Origin: Epiperipatus broadwayi
Lineage: Eukaryota; Onychophora; Udeonychophora; Euonychophora; Peripatidae
Reading direction: 5' to 3'
DNA length: 64,000 nucleotides
NCBI GenBank assembly: GCA_028023455.1
Contig: JAQFVV010012420.1
Span: 8,323,194-8,387,193 of the forward strand
Under the pieces are notes generated by a model that was not told where the DNA came from, searched no databases, and saw only the letters and a list, made by a program, of their open reading frames with translations. The translations under genes were made by a program, and so were the position numbers. Shown piece by piece: positions 47,831-60,829 of this stretch; position 1 is the stretch's first letter, and each line of letters starts with the position of its first letter.

Positions 47831-48562
47831 TTTCAAAATAATTAAGTAGGTCCAGAAAAGCCTGTGGTTCTTGTACATTTTTGGGTCTTGGGGCTTCTTT
47901 TATGGCTGCAATCTTTTGAGGGTTGGGCTTCTTTTTCTTTCCTGGTATGATATGCCCCAGGAACTTTATTTTGGCCATCATCCAGATACATTTTTCTGCA
48001 TCTATTTTAGCTCCAAAACTTGATAATTTATCACAAATTTTAAAAAGTCACTTGCATAATTTTTCTTCTAAATTAGCAACTATTAAAATATCAAAATACA
48101 GATACCCTCTATTTGTTGGAACAGCATGTCCATCTTGGCTTGGAAGATATTTGGTGCAATGGTAATTCCAAAAGACAGCCTATTGTAGTTAAACAATCCC
48201 TTGTGGGTAGTGATAGTTAACAATTTCGAGGTGCATTTAGAAACTTGATTCTGATGGAGTGCCAATCTCAAATCAATTTTAGTGAAATAACTTGTCATTT
48301 CCATATTAACTAATATTTCTCTGATGTTAGGCACTGGATACTGACTCTTTGTAATGTTCTTATTTACTATAGTATGGTAATCTCCACAAATGTGGATTTG
48401 TCCATTTGGTATCACTACAATCAGAGTGGCCCAGTCAGTCTTCTCAACTGGCATTAATATTTCCTTGCTAACTAAATCATTTAACTCTTGTTCCACTTTA
48501 GCTTGTAATGTAAAAGAAACATTTCTAATCCTGCAAATCATGGGAGTTGCTCCATCTTGCAA
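47787..48562 (-). pseudogene. Reverse transcriptase of element 2, inactivated, fused to integrase
   Basis: A 159-codon frame (48,083-48,562) shows Ty3/mdg4 RT blocks in order: VEQELNDLVSKEILMPVEKT, the WATLIVVIPNGQIHICGDYH palm start, YFTKIDLRLALHQ with the first catalytic Asp, and THKGLFNYNRLSFGI. At the YxDD site near 48,090 a frameshift and the loss of one Asp codon leave Y-F-D-I, so the enzyme is dead. Thumb and connection follow at 47,981 (KIKFLGHIIPG, PRPKNVQEPQAFLDLLNYF). The frame then passes without interruption into integrase GKSSAEIIFG near 47,820. Confidence 0.8.
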
Positions 48563-48767
48563 GACTATATTGACTGGCTTAATACTGAAATGGTTTTCTA
48601 TATTACTAAATAAACTTTTGTATTTATTTTTAATTTCTTCCTCAATAGTGGTCTTGTTTATTATATATATTTCTGTTCCCAGGGCATCAAATCATTCCCT
48701 ACCTATAATAGGGTTCAGACTGCCTTGTACTATATACAATAGTAACTTATGGGCTCTTTTTTAATTC

Positions 48768-49175
48768 CTACACTTCTACTTTTCCTAATATTCTCATAAT
48801 ATTACCACTAGCATCTTTCACTCTTAAACTAGTTCTCATTAATGTAAGGGGGTTCACACAATTTGTTGTTATCGTTTCCCAGTCTTTGACTGTCATCATT
48901 GATACACCCGATCTGTTGTCAATTTCTATTTTCAAATTTGTATTTAATAATTTCACTGACAACATATATTGGTTGCAATGAGCACTCTGGGTATTATAGA
49001 TTTCACATTTCTGCTTGTTTCCTTTTGGAAAAATGGGTGATGTACTACGATCTTTTTTCCCATTCGACCTACATGCTTTCTCTAAATGACCTACTTTGCC
49101 ACAGACTCTACAATGCTCTTTGTTAAATCCACACTTACATGCCATGTGGTCTTTTTTCACAAAAGTAGCAAACAA
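48768..49175 (-). pseudogene. Gag zinc knuckle and aspartic protease of element 2
   Basis: A 135-codon frame. Residues 14-36 contain CGFNKEHCRVCGKVGHLEKAC, a cysteine-rich stretch with one clean CCHC knuckle (C-x2-C-x4-H-x4-C) that in Gag binds the genomic RNA. KIEIDNRSGVSMM (about residues 82-94) stands where the protease active site D-T/S-G lies; the box is disrupted to D-N-R-S-G. SGNIMRILGKVEV is the later protease strand. Protease would process Gag-Pol; here it should be inactive. Confidence 0.75.
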
Positions 49176-49201
49176 TTTCCTTTAGCTTATTTTTAGAAGA
49201 C

Positions 49202-49786
49202 TTATTTATTTTCAGTTTTTCTTATAAACTCACTACATTCATTATTATTAGTAAAATTTCGAAATTCCATCGATTGGTCCAGCACAATTTCATGGGCTAC
49301 TCCCATTTTGATTGCTTTGTTGTATGACAAGTCTCTTGAGACCAGTAACTGCTGTCTTAGCCTATTTTCATACATCCCCCAAAGTAACTGTTCCAGTAAA
49401 GCATCTTCTAATACATCACCATAACTACAATTCTTAGCTAGTTCTCTCAATGATTGATCATAGTCTCGTATGCTTTTCCCTTTATTTTGCCATCTATTTT
49501 TAAAATGTAGCCATGCTACATGCTTAGAGACTTTGGACTAAAATAATTATTTAGTTTTTCAACTACTATTTCATATAGCAATTTCTCTGGTTCTTTGTAA
49601 TCACATAACCTATTTGTGATTTCTATCACTTGTTGCCTGGTTTAACATAACAATGTGGCAACTTCAATAGCATCACTAGCAGTTACATTAATAAAAAAAA
49701 TTCTCACTCTTTTTGAGATAAATTGGCCAATCAACAGGACTATTAACATTAAACTTGTTTAGTGTCACTTGTGGCACAGTCGTCAT
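49202..49786 (-). pseudogene. gag (matrix/capsid) relic of element 2
   Basis: A start ATG at 49,786 opens MTTVPQVTLNKFNVNSPVDW and then PIYLKK, like the N-terminus of Mag/K02A2.6-type Gag proteins, followed by stops. An open 82-codon part (49,202-49,450) reads SYGDVLEDALLEQLLWGMYE and ENRLRQQLL, the capsid block also seen in element 1 (CDFKDFMNAALCDHFICGI). It lies just inside the 5' LTR and upstream of the zinc knuckle. Confidence 0.7.
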
Positions 49787-49907
49787 CTTAATTCTTAATC
49801 CAAAAAACTAGTAAGTAAGAAAAAATTTCCATGATTTCTGACTACACAATAAATTATATTTCAATACAAAATTACAAGTTAAATTATATCCTGTCAAGAC
49901 TGCACCA

Positions 49908-50472
49908 GTTTTCTGCTGTATACAGCCACCATGAATACTACAGTTGGGGGTAAGGTGTTCAGACCAACAGAAATAAACACAATTCAGAAACAATGTTTTA
50001 TAACTAAATACTGATGTTATTTGCCGCAAGTTACTAATAATAATGATTTACAATTTATTCATATTACTTATGAATGCCAAGGTATACATAAATTATAATA
50101 AGGCTCACATGGCTAGTACAATCCCTAGATCCACTTTGGTACCTTCAGTGGTGGAGTTCACTGGGTTACTCCGTAGTCCTCATTACACTCGGTTACAATT
50201 ATGTGAGTGTATATAAAAAGACCTCAATTTTCCTTATCTTTGAGTTTTATATATTTCCACAGAATGTGGAAGGTTCTAGAATATAACTCATTATAATTGC
50301 TCTTTATCTTTTAATTAATCACTTTCTAATCTGGTAATGCTTATCAGTTATTTTATTTCTAATTACACTATTTCTTGAGTTTTAAATATGAATATATAAA
50401 TCCAGTAACACTTAGCATTTATTGTATCTCCAATTACACTATTTCTTGAGTTTTAAATATGCACATATAAAA
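49908..50472 (-). repeat. Putative 5' LTR of element 2
   Basis: The left 85 bp match the 3' LTR remnant. The right limit is inferred from where the mariner relic resumes. Inside lie a GC-richer stretch at ~50,100-50,190 and, near the outer end, a direct repeat of ~33 bp (about 50,359-50,391 and 50,430-50,462, sharing AATTACACTATTTCTTGAG) like tandem enhancer units in U3 regions. A plus-strand TATATAAAAAG occurs at 50,210-50,220, in the opposite sense to the element. The span could instead include another small insertion. Confidence 0.5.
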
Positions 50473-50780
50473 CACCATCACAATATGCTAGCACACAAAG
50501 ACTTGAGTATGAAACCATTTTTAATAATATTCAACATGATCCAGCTTATATCTATTGATCATATTTACTCAATCTTGTTCTGTGTGCCTTCTTTTTATTT
50601 TCTTGAATGAATACATGTTTCTCTTTGTTTTTGAAGATTTAGAAGTGGTGAAGAAAAAAATGATGGAGGCATATCACTTTGAAAGAGTTTTCACTACTTT
50701 CAAAAGTGAAAAACTTATTTAGATTGGAGCATTGCTTTAAATAGACTATAATTTGCAATTGATTCCATTTGCAAAATCCT
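50473..50780 (+). mobile_element. mariner-like element, right half
   Basis: Continues the relic cut at 47,398. CAAAGACTTGAGTATGAAACC and the following ~110 bases align with 56,520-56,610 of the second copy. Further on VFEDLEVVKKKMMEAYHFER (near 50,630) and the rest of that frame to 50,721 match the C-terminus of mariner transposases (F-D-x-x-x-V-K-x-x-M). The second and third catalytic acid regions are degraded. The 3' terminal inverted repeat is not recognised. Confidence 0.6.
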
Positions 50781-51655
50781 CCCTTGTATTTACTAGCATC
50801 TTTTGTAATTCTGTCTTTGTTTGGTCATTCTTAAAACTAGATGTTTTTACAACTTCCAAGCTTCAAACTTAAATAAATTTATAAGTGCTAAGAAAATGTA
50901 TTCTTAAATTCAGATTGTTGTTCAAAATCCTAAGCAAAGATTCATTTTCAAAAATAATAAAAATAACTCAAAAATCAAATTATTAATAATGGCATAATAG
51001 TTTATAAAAAAATTTGGAAACAAAAACAAAACAAAACAAGGACATAACAATTTTATAGTTTATTGTATTGATTTAAATTTGACAACTTGCTATATGTGCC
51101 ATATTATTACTTCAGATCACTTCTACCATTATTAATAAACAAACCTAGTTGTTGTTTTTTTTTTAAATTATAAGTGAAATTTGTCCTTTTATTATAGGAA
51201 CATATAATATTATCAACAGTTTAATTATTTTCAACAGTCTTCTTTTTTACTAAAAACTTTAATAACTGTTAAATACATATTAAGAAACTTCACAAAGTAT
51301 AAAAATATTCTTTAAGATTCAATGGATTCATATTATGCAATTATTCTCTGTCTTTTTTAAGATATGAATCAAAAAGTTTTAACTTATTATGTTAATGTGC
51401 AACCAGCAGTAGCCAACAGCTCAGGATTAATAAGTTTAATCAGAAGTTCTAATTTATAAAAAGATAAAGCTGAAAAATTAATAGTATGCTTAGTTGAATA
51501 ATAAGAACTGAGGGTGTACTAAGAAGTGAAGTTACTTCTACATCAATAGTATAAAACAAACAAAAATCTTTAAAAGAAATCTATTACCTCAGTAAGTGAC
51601 CCAGTATTATTGTTTTATTGTGTGTAGGATGGTGATGAATATTTACAGTGTGAAA
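50781..51655. other. AT-rich non-coding DNA
   Basis: No recognisable gene or element. Confidence 0.5.
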
Positions 51656-51659
51656 TATT

Positions 51660-52004
51660 AATATATAGGGTATATGAGCACAGACTTTCACATGACCCAC
51701 CACTTTCCACTCTATGTCATAATACTGAGGCACTAGAACACATATATGTCAAAAAGATAAATAATCACCAATATACATATTTCATGCTAAACCAGCAATC
51801 ATCAGTTGGTCCAATTGCTATCTCCACACATATATGCAATAAGTGCTCAGATATATATTAAGATAGCCAATCTTCATACTTTAATGGACTGGCTTCAATC
51901 TTTATCTTTTTGAAATATATGTGTTCAAGTGCATCAGTGTTATGAGATAGAATGGAGAGTGGTGGGTCATGTGAAAGTTTGTGCTCATATATGCTATATA
52001 TTAC
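51660..52004. repeat. Repeat family R, inverted pair (copy 3)
   Basis: From 51,660 to 51,900 family R lies on the minus strand. From 51,901 to 52,004 the part with GAGAGTGGTGGGTCATGTGAAA lies on the plus strand. The two share reverse-complementary sequence (the TATGAGCACA...CACATATATG section), so the locus is a fold-back made of one long and one short copy with a unique spacer. Confidence 0.65.
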
Positions 52005-52191
52005 ATAGATTGATACAGGTATATAATAAGCCTGTATTTCAGTTAATATGAGATATTATATAATATTAAAGCTGTATTTAAATGTTTTGAATTTTATGTT
52101 CACTTTACCATTTCTATGATAATAATATAAGACTGTTGATGAGATTTCAAACTTTGACATCATCTAAAGTCTAAAATATGTTTTTAATTTT

Positions 52192-52338
52192 TATATAGAG
52201 CTCGCAAAACACGCTCTTAACAAGCTTTGAAAATATCCTCAACCCCAGACCAATTTCTGCTTCTGGCATAATCAGTGTGGTCTGGGGTTGAGGATATTCT
52301 CAAAGCTTGTCAAGAGCTTGTTTTGTGAACTCTATATA
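52192..52338. repeat. 147-bp hairpin with hammerhead-like loop
   Basis: Arms 52,192-52,252 and 52,278-52,338 are reverse complements with few mismatches, ending TATATAGAG and its complement. The 25-base loop, read on the minus strand, is CACTGATTA, a TGC/GCA mini-stem, then GAAAT, followed by TGGTCTGGGG in the arm. The same boxes occur in both arms of the inverted repeat at 22.9 kb, so the two loci share a repeat family. A canonical third stem is not seen. Confidence 0.75.
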
Positions 52339-55300
52339 TAACATTTGTAAATATGAGCTTTATTAAAATTAAGTCATGTGACATCTGACTTGATTTTTTT
52401 TTTATCATTTTATGTTTTAATTTTGTATAGCTACAATCTTCAGTTTTAATTAAATTTTTTTATGTATATATTTTTATAAAAATTCATGTTTTAAATATTA
52501 ATAATTTTATTTTTTTAAACAATAATTTTAAAATTTATTTTATTTTTAATTTCAAATAAGAAAGAAAAAAACCCTTACACATTTGAGCCTTTAATTTATA
52601 TTAGTCACTGCATATGGGTTGTTTTAATTCTTTAAAAAAATTATACATATAAAAATTGAGTTTATTTCATCTTTATTAATAAAAATATTGAAATAAATAA
52701 AAATGCATTTGCAATGCAATATAAGCTTTCAAGTTAAATTAAAATATATACTTCTTGCCAAGCAAAACTTGAAAAACCACATTAATTTCTTCATGTATTG
52801 GAGAGAATACATTTTTAGAACTTTGTTTATTGCCTTGTTAGATCTGACATCTCCAAACAAAGATAAAAACTAAAATATACTAATTTTTATAAATAAACTA
52901 TGACCCTGATGGAAATCAACCAAACAAGTGAAGGCTACTAAAATAATGTCAGTCTGTAAGGAAGCTGGAGTGAAAGGAAGTTAGCATCACTCTGGATAGC
53001 ATCCACAATGAACTAAAATAAGTTTCTACCATTACCTTTGACTTTATAATTGTAATTTTTACAAAATTAGAGATAAATCATTAGATGAAATTTTGAATGG
53101 TCTATTATTTACAGTTTAATCAAATGATATATAGTGGAGTCACAATATACATTATATTTTTTCCAAGGCCCTCCCCCTTCATATAGATCATATATAGTAT
53201 ACAATATCTCACATTTTGTTAATAAACTTTGATTAGAATAGAATATCTGTTTTTTATTAAACTGCAAGTATACAGTGAGTGAACTAATTTACATATATTT
53301 TTCATTCACTGAAAAAATGAATAAATTGTTACATTTTCATTTACCATTGTCAAACTTCCTCCATTCACAACTTTGACGCCATCCATTTCAGATAAATACA
53401 CTAATGATTATTATTAATCATTTTCGAAACTAGAGATTATCTCTAACACAGATATAAACTTCAAACCTCAGTTAAAGATTAATATATCTGATTTTTTTTT
53501 TTTGATTTTTAATTTACACACACGGAATTATTCACATTTCTCTGAAAAAATGAATAATAAGAGAATTTATTGTACTGTATTTTTATTTCTTAAGTAAAGT
53601 AAATAATAAAAGTCTGACTTTCAATGCAATTCAATATGCTCTGTATGATATCTATTGTTTCTCAATAATTTTTTTCTTTTATAGAAACATAATAGACTTA
53701 TTATCAAAAAACTATGATCAGCACTAATTGTTTTAATGTTTTTAAATCAATAATTAACTTTAAGTATGCTTTTATATTTTTAAAACTTTTAGCATTACAC
53801 TTAGAAAAATATTTTATTTTGTGAAATATTGCACAACATATTCAAAAAAGATAATAAAGGAAGAATAAATTGAATGTACTTTCAACATGAACTGAATTTT
53901 TTTTATTAATGAACATGATTGTTTGCAGTGCTCTGAGATGGCAACACAACTACTGATATAATTTAAAATTTATTTACAAATATTTTTTTAATGTGATCAT
54001 ATACAGCACTTAAAAATGATAAATGGTTGTTTGAATATCAGAAAATACATTAAATTTAGGAATTTTAACGGGTTTTTTGTTTATTTACATTTTTTGATTG
54101 TTGTTTACATTTTTTTGGAAGTGTTGCAATTGAAGTCATTTCTATAATTGAACTTTGATACAGTGTGGTTTGTGACGTCACTTGTATATTAGTTTATATA
54201 TGGATAGAATTGAACTGGTCTTAACTTGCAGGAGTCAAAAATGTAACTATATATTATAAAATTAGATAAACAGAAACAACGTTTTATTCCTGTTTTTAAT
54301 TAATAGTTCAAGTGTTATATAAGATATGATGACTTTAAGATTTAACATTACATTAACAATAAGAAATTTCATTAATTATTGTTTTATAATAATAAAATTC
54401 ATTTTTAAAGTAGTTAAACATTCTGTATATATATATTGTAAATATGTGTGTTTTTGTGTTTGTATAAAAATGCTGGCTTATCATACCCAATATGTGGGTA
54501 AATAAATACAATTATAATAATTACACATATTGCAAGGAAATCTACACCTACTAACTTATATTATACATCAGCCTTACTCAATACAATATCTAAAATGTAT
54601 TCTATTTAAGAATGAAAAATAAAAATCTCTTACTGAACGGAATATTATCGTGTAATTTAAATATCATATCTATGTATTGTTCATGGCTGATATTTAACTC
54701 TAGAACATCTGAATGAAGTTTCAGTCATGGAACTAAATTTGTATACTTTGTTATATATATATGGTGTGAGTCGAGATAGTGATCTGTACGTTTTGCATTG
54801 ATATAAATGACTATTGTAAATATATTTAATTACACACTGGCGGTTTGTTTAGCCAAATGTTTTACTTATATTTAAATGTGCTTTCACAATTTATATATAT
54901 ATAACAGTACATAATTCATGTTATCACTTTTAATAAGTATCTTTAAAGATAACTATTTTAAAAAAAGTTTTTAAATAAATAATTTATTTTATAATAAGTT
55001 TATCAGAGATTAGTTTTTCTGTAAATATAAAAAATGAGTCACGTTGCTAGAATATTGCAATAAATAAGATTTAATTAGATTATTAGATACTTAAATTTAT
55101 TTGTACTTTTTATAAAATATTTAAAATGAAGTTAGACGAACAGTTTTAGTTTATTCTATAATTATAATATATATATAAAAGTTAATACAACATTTTCATA
55201 TATATTTTATCAACTTTATTTCTCTCTCTCTTTATATATATGTGTGTGTATGTGTTCTTGGTGAAAGTTGCATGAAAATGCATTATGGAATCTAAACAAT

Positions 55301-55985
55301 TTAATAATCCATTGCCATAAGCTATAATACTTTTGTTGATTTGTTTTAATATGGATAGAATATAAAGATGTACAACCAGATATTTTATAATTTTCTTATT
55401 CACTTGATCTGATATCCATCTAATTTTTTGTAGATCTGTATCAAGAATGATACTAGTTATAGTCTTACATCTCTTCTGGAGAATTCAAATCTAGATCAAT
55501 ATATATTTTTACATAATTGACAGTATGATTATGTTACTAATATAAGGTGTTTCATATGACAAAAAACAGTTATATTGAAAATTTTTAAGAATTTTGCATT
55601 TCAATAATTCTTTATAGCAATTTCTACAAGCAACATATATCACAAAGACAAAAATTTATATATATTATAGAAGTTATGTAATATGAAAATCATTATACAA
55701 ATATATATATAGTACCATCTTGGTGTAGGTGAAAACCTGAAATCATTATGTTCCTAAAAAAATTTGTTGACTTATTTTATTTTTCAATTGTTTTAAAAGG
55801 ATCAATAAAATATAATATTAATAAATAGTTATTGGTAATCCATTGTAATATGAGATAACATTGATGAAGTTTTTAAATTTTAATTTTTTTTAACAGACAG
55901 TATATCAAATTGTATATTATAATAAAGTTAATACTTTATTATTAGAAATATTTAATAGTTTGAAATATGCATTAATATATTCATT
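52339..55985. other. AT-rich non-coding DNA
   Basis: No gene or transposon recognised in 3.6 kb. It includes a perfect TGACGTCA at 54,173-54,180 and two similar blocks near 53,305 and 53,540 sharing CTGAAAAAATGAATAA. Short TC/GT runs lie near 55,220-55,255. Confidence 0.5.
54173..54180. promoter_or_regulatory. CRE-like palindrome TGACGTCA
   Basis: A perfect 8-bp cAMP-response-element consensus with a TATATATGG 20-odd bases downstream. One such site by chance in 64 kb is not surprising, and no transcript evidence exists. Confidence 0.2.
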
Positions 55986-55987
55986 TA

Positions 55988-56610
55988 CAAGGAGAGACCA
56001 AAAAATAACAGTAATTATTCTCTGTTTTGTGCACCTGTTATAGTATATACTTCTGCCATTACATACTTTTTGCAGGAACTATTCTGTATCAATCTGCCAA
56101 ATGACATTGCTGTGAGAAATTGTAGGGTCACAAGGCACATTTTTTTTTTGTAAAGTGTGTTTTGCAAATTTGTTGATGTTTTTATAATGGCTGAAAAGTT
56201 TGAACAATGTGAAATTCTGTGTTTGTTTACAGAAAACAGCAAGGAAAACAGTTGTAATGTTTGAAACAGATTATAAGCAAGCTGATCTCATTGAAATGTT
56301 AAATTCACCACATCCTTAAAAATCATGGCAAGGGAAGTCTCCAAAGTCAAAAGAATGCTGGTTTTTAAAAAAGCAAATGGCATTTTTCTCTCATATTTAG
56401 TTTGTAATGGTCAGGCATTTTATCTGCAAGTTCTGAAACATTTACATGATGTGGTAAAATGTAAACATCCCTTTTGTGGCAAAGAAAAGAGTGCAAGCTC
56501 AACCCCAACAAAGTGTCATCACTCAAAGCCTTGAGTGTGAAACACTTTTTAATTAAATTCATCATGACCCAATCTCACTTCATACAATTTTTTTTAATCT
56601 CTTGAATGAA
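55988..56610 (+). mobile_element. mariner-like element, internally deleted (second copy)
   Basis: The ATG at 56,187 opens MAEKFEQCEILC, the transposase N-terminus. The middle is missing, and the frame at 56,325-56,534 continues EVSKVKRMLVFKKANGIFL and AFYLQVLKHLHDVVKCKHP, the region after the second catalytic aspartate box of mariner (DD34D) transposases. The stretch LLNEKMS near 56,600 ends recognisable similarity. It is colinear with the split relic at 46.9-50.8 kb. GGAGAGACCAAAAAATAAC at the left edge could be the remains of a terminal inverted repeat; the right one is not found. Confidence 0.65.
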
Positions 56611-57655
56611 AAAATGTCGGAATTTTTTTTCTTATATTGGTGATTATAAGAATTTTAAAAATTATAGAAGATAGTATATTAAATAAATAAATATAAAAGG
56701 TATATTTGTATTTTATTTAAATTGTGATTTTAAAATGTATTATAATTTTCAGATTTATTTTATTGTTATTATTTCTTAAAGTGTTTATTCATTACAAAGT
56801 CAAGAAACTTTATTTCATGAAAGTTGCTGCAGAAGAACTTTTTATTGAGTGATAATAGCAATGAGTTATATTTGAGTGAAACCATAGGAACAATATCTAA
56901 GATAATGACTTAAGTGTTTTGCCATTAAGAAAGAAGTATAAAAGGTCACTGATTTTAAATTAAGGATCTCTTTCAATCTGTGTTTTTATAAATAAAATCA
57001 ATGCATTATGTATAATATTAAAAATTGAATTTTACTATAAAAATAAAAGATTAGACAAAGAAAAACATTTGCTCCAAAAAACTTCTGTCTTTTGAGAGAT
57101 CTATTATCATCTTGGGTAAAATCATTTCAATGTATAATGCTTTTCTAATGCCATAGAAATATAGAAATTCAGGGAGTACTGTTGGTACTACAATGTCTAT
57201 TGGACTAAAATTAAAGGATATAACTTAGAATTTATTATGGATTAAATTTGCAATACTATGGCAATGTTATTACAGAATATGAAAAGATTTTTATAGGATT
57301 TATATATTATAAAAAGCATTTAGCTCTATGAGTATTTCTACCAAGATTAAAGCATTCAAACATTATAACACAGATCCAAGGTATTGTTACAATATAATAA
57401 TTTAGACTACAATCAAACCCTCAGATATTTAATCTTGTTATTGTTGTTGAACTGTATGATTTTATTTTTTCAAAATGCTCCATGTTAATTTCATGTTAAG
57501 TATTAAATATGTTAACAAATAACATGAAAAATTAAAAAAGACATTACCTAATTTATTTGAATATATCATATGATGTGGTTATTTTTTTCAAATAATGCCT
57601 TTAATGTACAGGAAGTACAACAAAGCTGAAGATACATATTAAATAACTGAAGTAA
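56611..57655. other. AT-rich non-coding DNA
   Basis: No recognisable gene or element; ends at the AAT array. Confidence 0.5.
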
Positions 57656-59207
<1,552 letters not shown>

Positions 59208-60829
59208 GCTATTGAATTAGAAGAAACAAATATGATGCTTTGAATAAATTATTTGTATAGATGAAAACATAATGGAATTGAATTTGAGCAAAATGCTTTT
59301 AATAGAAAGATATTAAAATTAAATATGCAAATATATTTATGTGTACCATGTTTTAAATAGATCTATTCTAGTAATATTTAGTATGTGAGACTTGTAGATT
59401 TAATACAATATCTGTATAAAAAATTTATTAAATTACTCATCAAAGTATACAATTTATAGGTTCTAGAAAGGGAAAGATAGATTGATTGCAGAATATAGAA
59501 CACATATTTTGGGAACATTAAAAAGGTATTACCATGGTATGTATGGATAAAAGAACAAATAGATATCATTGTCATTACTGACAAAATAAAATACTGAAAT
59601 ATTCTTGGTTGAATTTGTTGCAGGAAGAGAATAGACAACCAACCAAGATTTAAATTGGATTTTAAATTACTCTAAGAAAATCTAGAAAATAACTGCATGT
59701 GATTTTGAGATGAGCTAAAACGTTTGCGGGCATAAAATAAAAAAGAGATGCTTTAGTTCTAAAATACTGAAATAAATAGAGATTTTTTTATTATTACCAG
59801 CAAATCAACACTTATCTTCTGACGAACCTAGATTGATAGATACCTATTTCTCAATCTATACTGGATATCTGTATAGTATAACTATAAGCCAATTATTTGA
59901 AAAATATTTAAGCTTATTATATCAAAAACATCCCAAATTAGCTAATATTTGAATTCCAGAATCATGGAGATGGAGGGTCTGGCAATTACTCTAGCCATTA
60001 TATTATATGATTAAAAAATCAATATTTGATCATTACTGATAATAGTTTGATGTTATTTATCATCCTTTAATACAATTTATATTTTGTACAATTTATCTTT
60101 AGATGCATATTATAAACATTAATTCAAGGGTGAATTAAAAATTACTCTTATTCTGGCAGTAAAATTTATTTTAGCCAATTTTTAGAATAGATAAATGTAA
60201 ATACAATTTGGCCACTTTACTTCAAATACTTTTCAGCAAAATTTAAAAAAAAAATACAATCTAGCATGTTGTCTGTCCTGAAGTCTTTTTCATAGCTATG
60301 ATTTAATGACAAATAATATAAAATAAATAACTATATAAATAATACAATAAAAATCAAATAAAAACAAATAAAAAATGTAAACAAAAAAAAAAAAGAAAAA
60401 TAACAAAATATAATAAAACAAAATATAATAAAACTAAAATAAATTAAATGTGATAAAGGGAATTAAAATCAAATAAAAATAAAATAATCCAGATAATATA
60501 AAATAAAATATACATTAAATTGAAATATAAAATAAATATTGATTATACAAGTGTATTTTTGTCTGTGTGTATATATATACAAACAACTATTAATTTAATT
60601 TTTTTTTCTATATTTTTTAATAATCCCCTAATTATTACCATTCCTTATAAATTAAAACTGTAATTTTAGTGTACCCAAATTAATAAAATATTTATTAACT
60701 TATTTTAGGTATTTCTCTGTTAAACATTAATTCATTAGTCAGATTGTGTATGTGTGTGTGTGTATGTAGTATGCAATAAAAAAAAATTGTTATAAAGTGT
60801 TTGAAGTAAGATGGACAAATTGTTTTATA
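59208..60829. other. AT-rich non-coding DNA
   Basis: No gene recognised. An A-rich stretch with AAATAAAA-like words lies at 60,310-60,540 and a short GT run near 60,745. Confidence 0.5.

Larger units (their letters stand above)
47399..50472 (-). mobile_element. Ty3/mdg4-like LTR retrotransposon 2, deleted, nested in mariner
   Basis: A minus-strand element whose order reads from right to left: 5' LTR, gag, zinc knuckle, protease, RT, then directly the C-terminus of integrase, then a remnant 3' LTR. RNase H and the integrase core are missing. It sits between two halves of a mariner relic that are contiguous in the copy at 56 kb, which sets its outer limits. Short candidate target duplications are TACCA (47,394-47,398) and CACCA (50,473-50,477), one base different. 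Relatives by motif are the same type as element 1. Frames are broken in gag, protease and RT. Confidence 0.75.

Noticed and set aside
48390-48764. 124-codon plus-strand frame
   Set aside because: Antisense shadow of the element-2 RT region; the minus strand carries the recognisable motifs.
47323-49998. ATGTTT at 47,323-47,328 and 49,993-49,998 as target duplication of element 2
   Set aside because: The mariner alignment shows the host relic continues past 47,328 to about 47,398, so these hexamers are not at the element's ends.
54173-54180. TGACGTCA plus a downstream TATA-like string as a promoter
   Set aside because: A single 8-bp match with no coding sequence downstream is weak; kept only as a low-confidence site.
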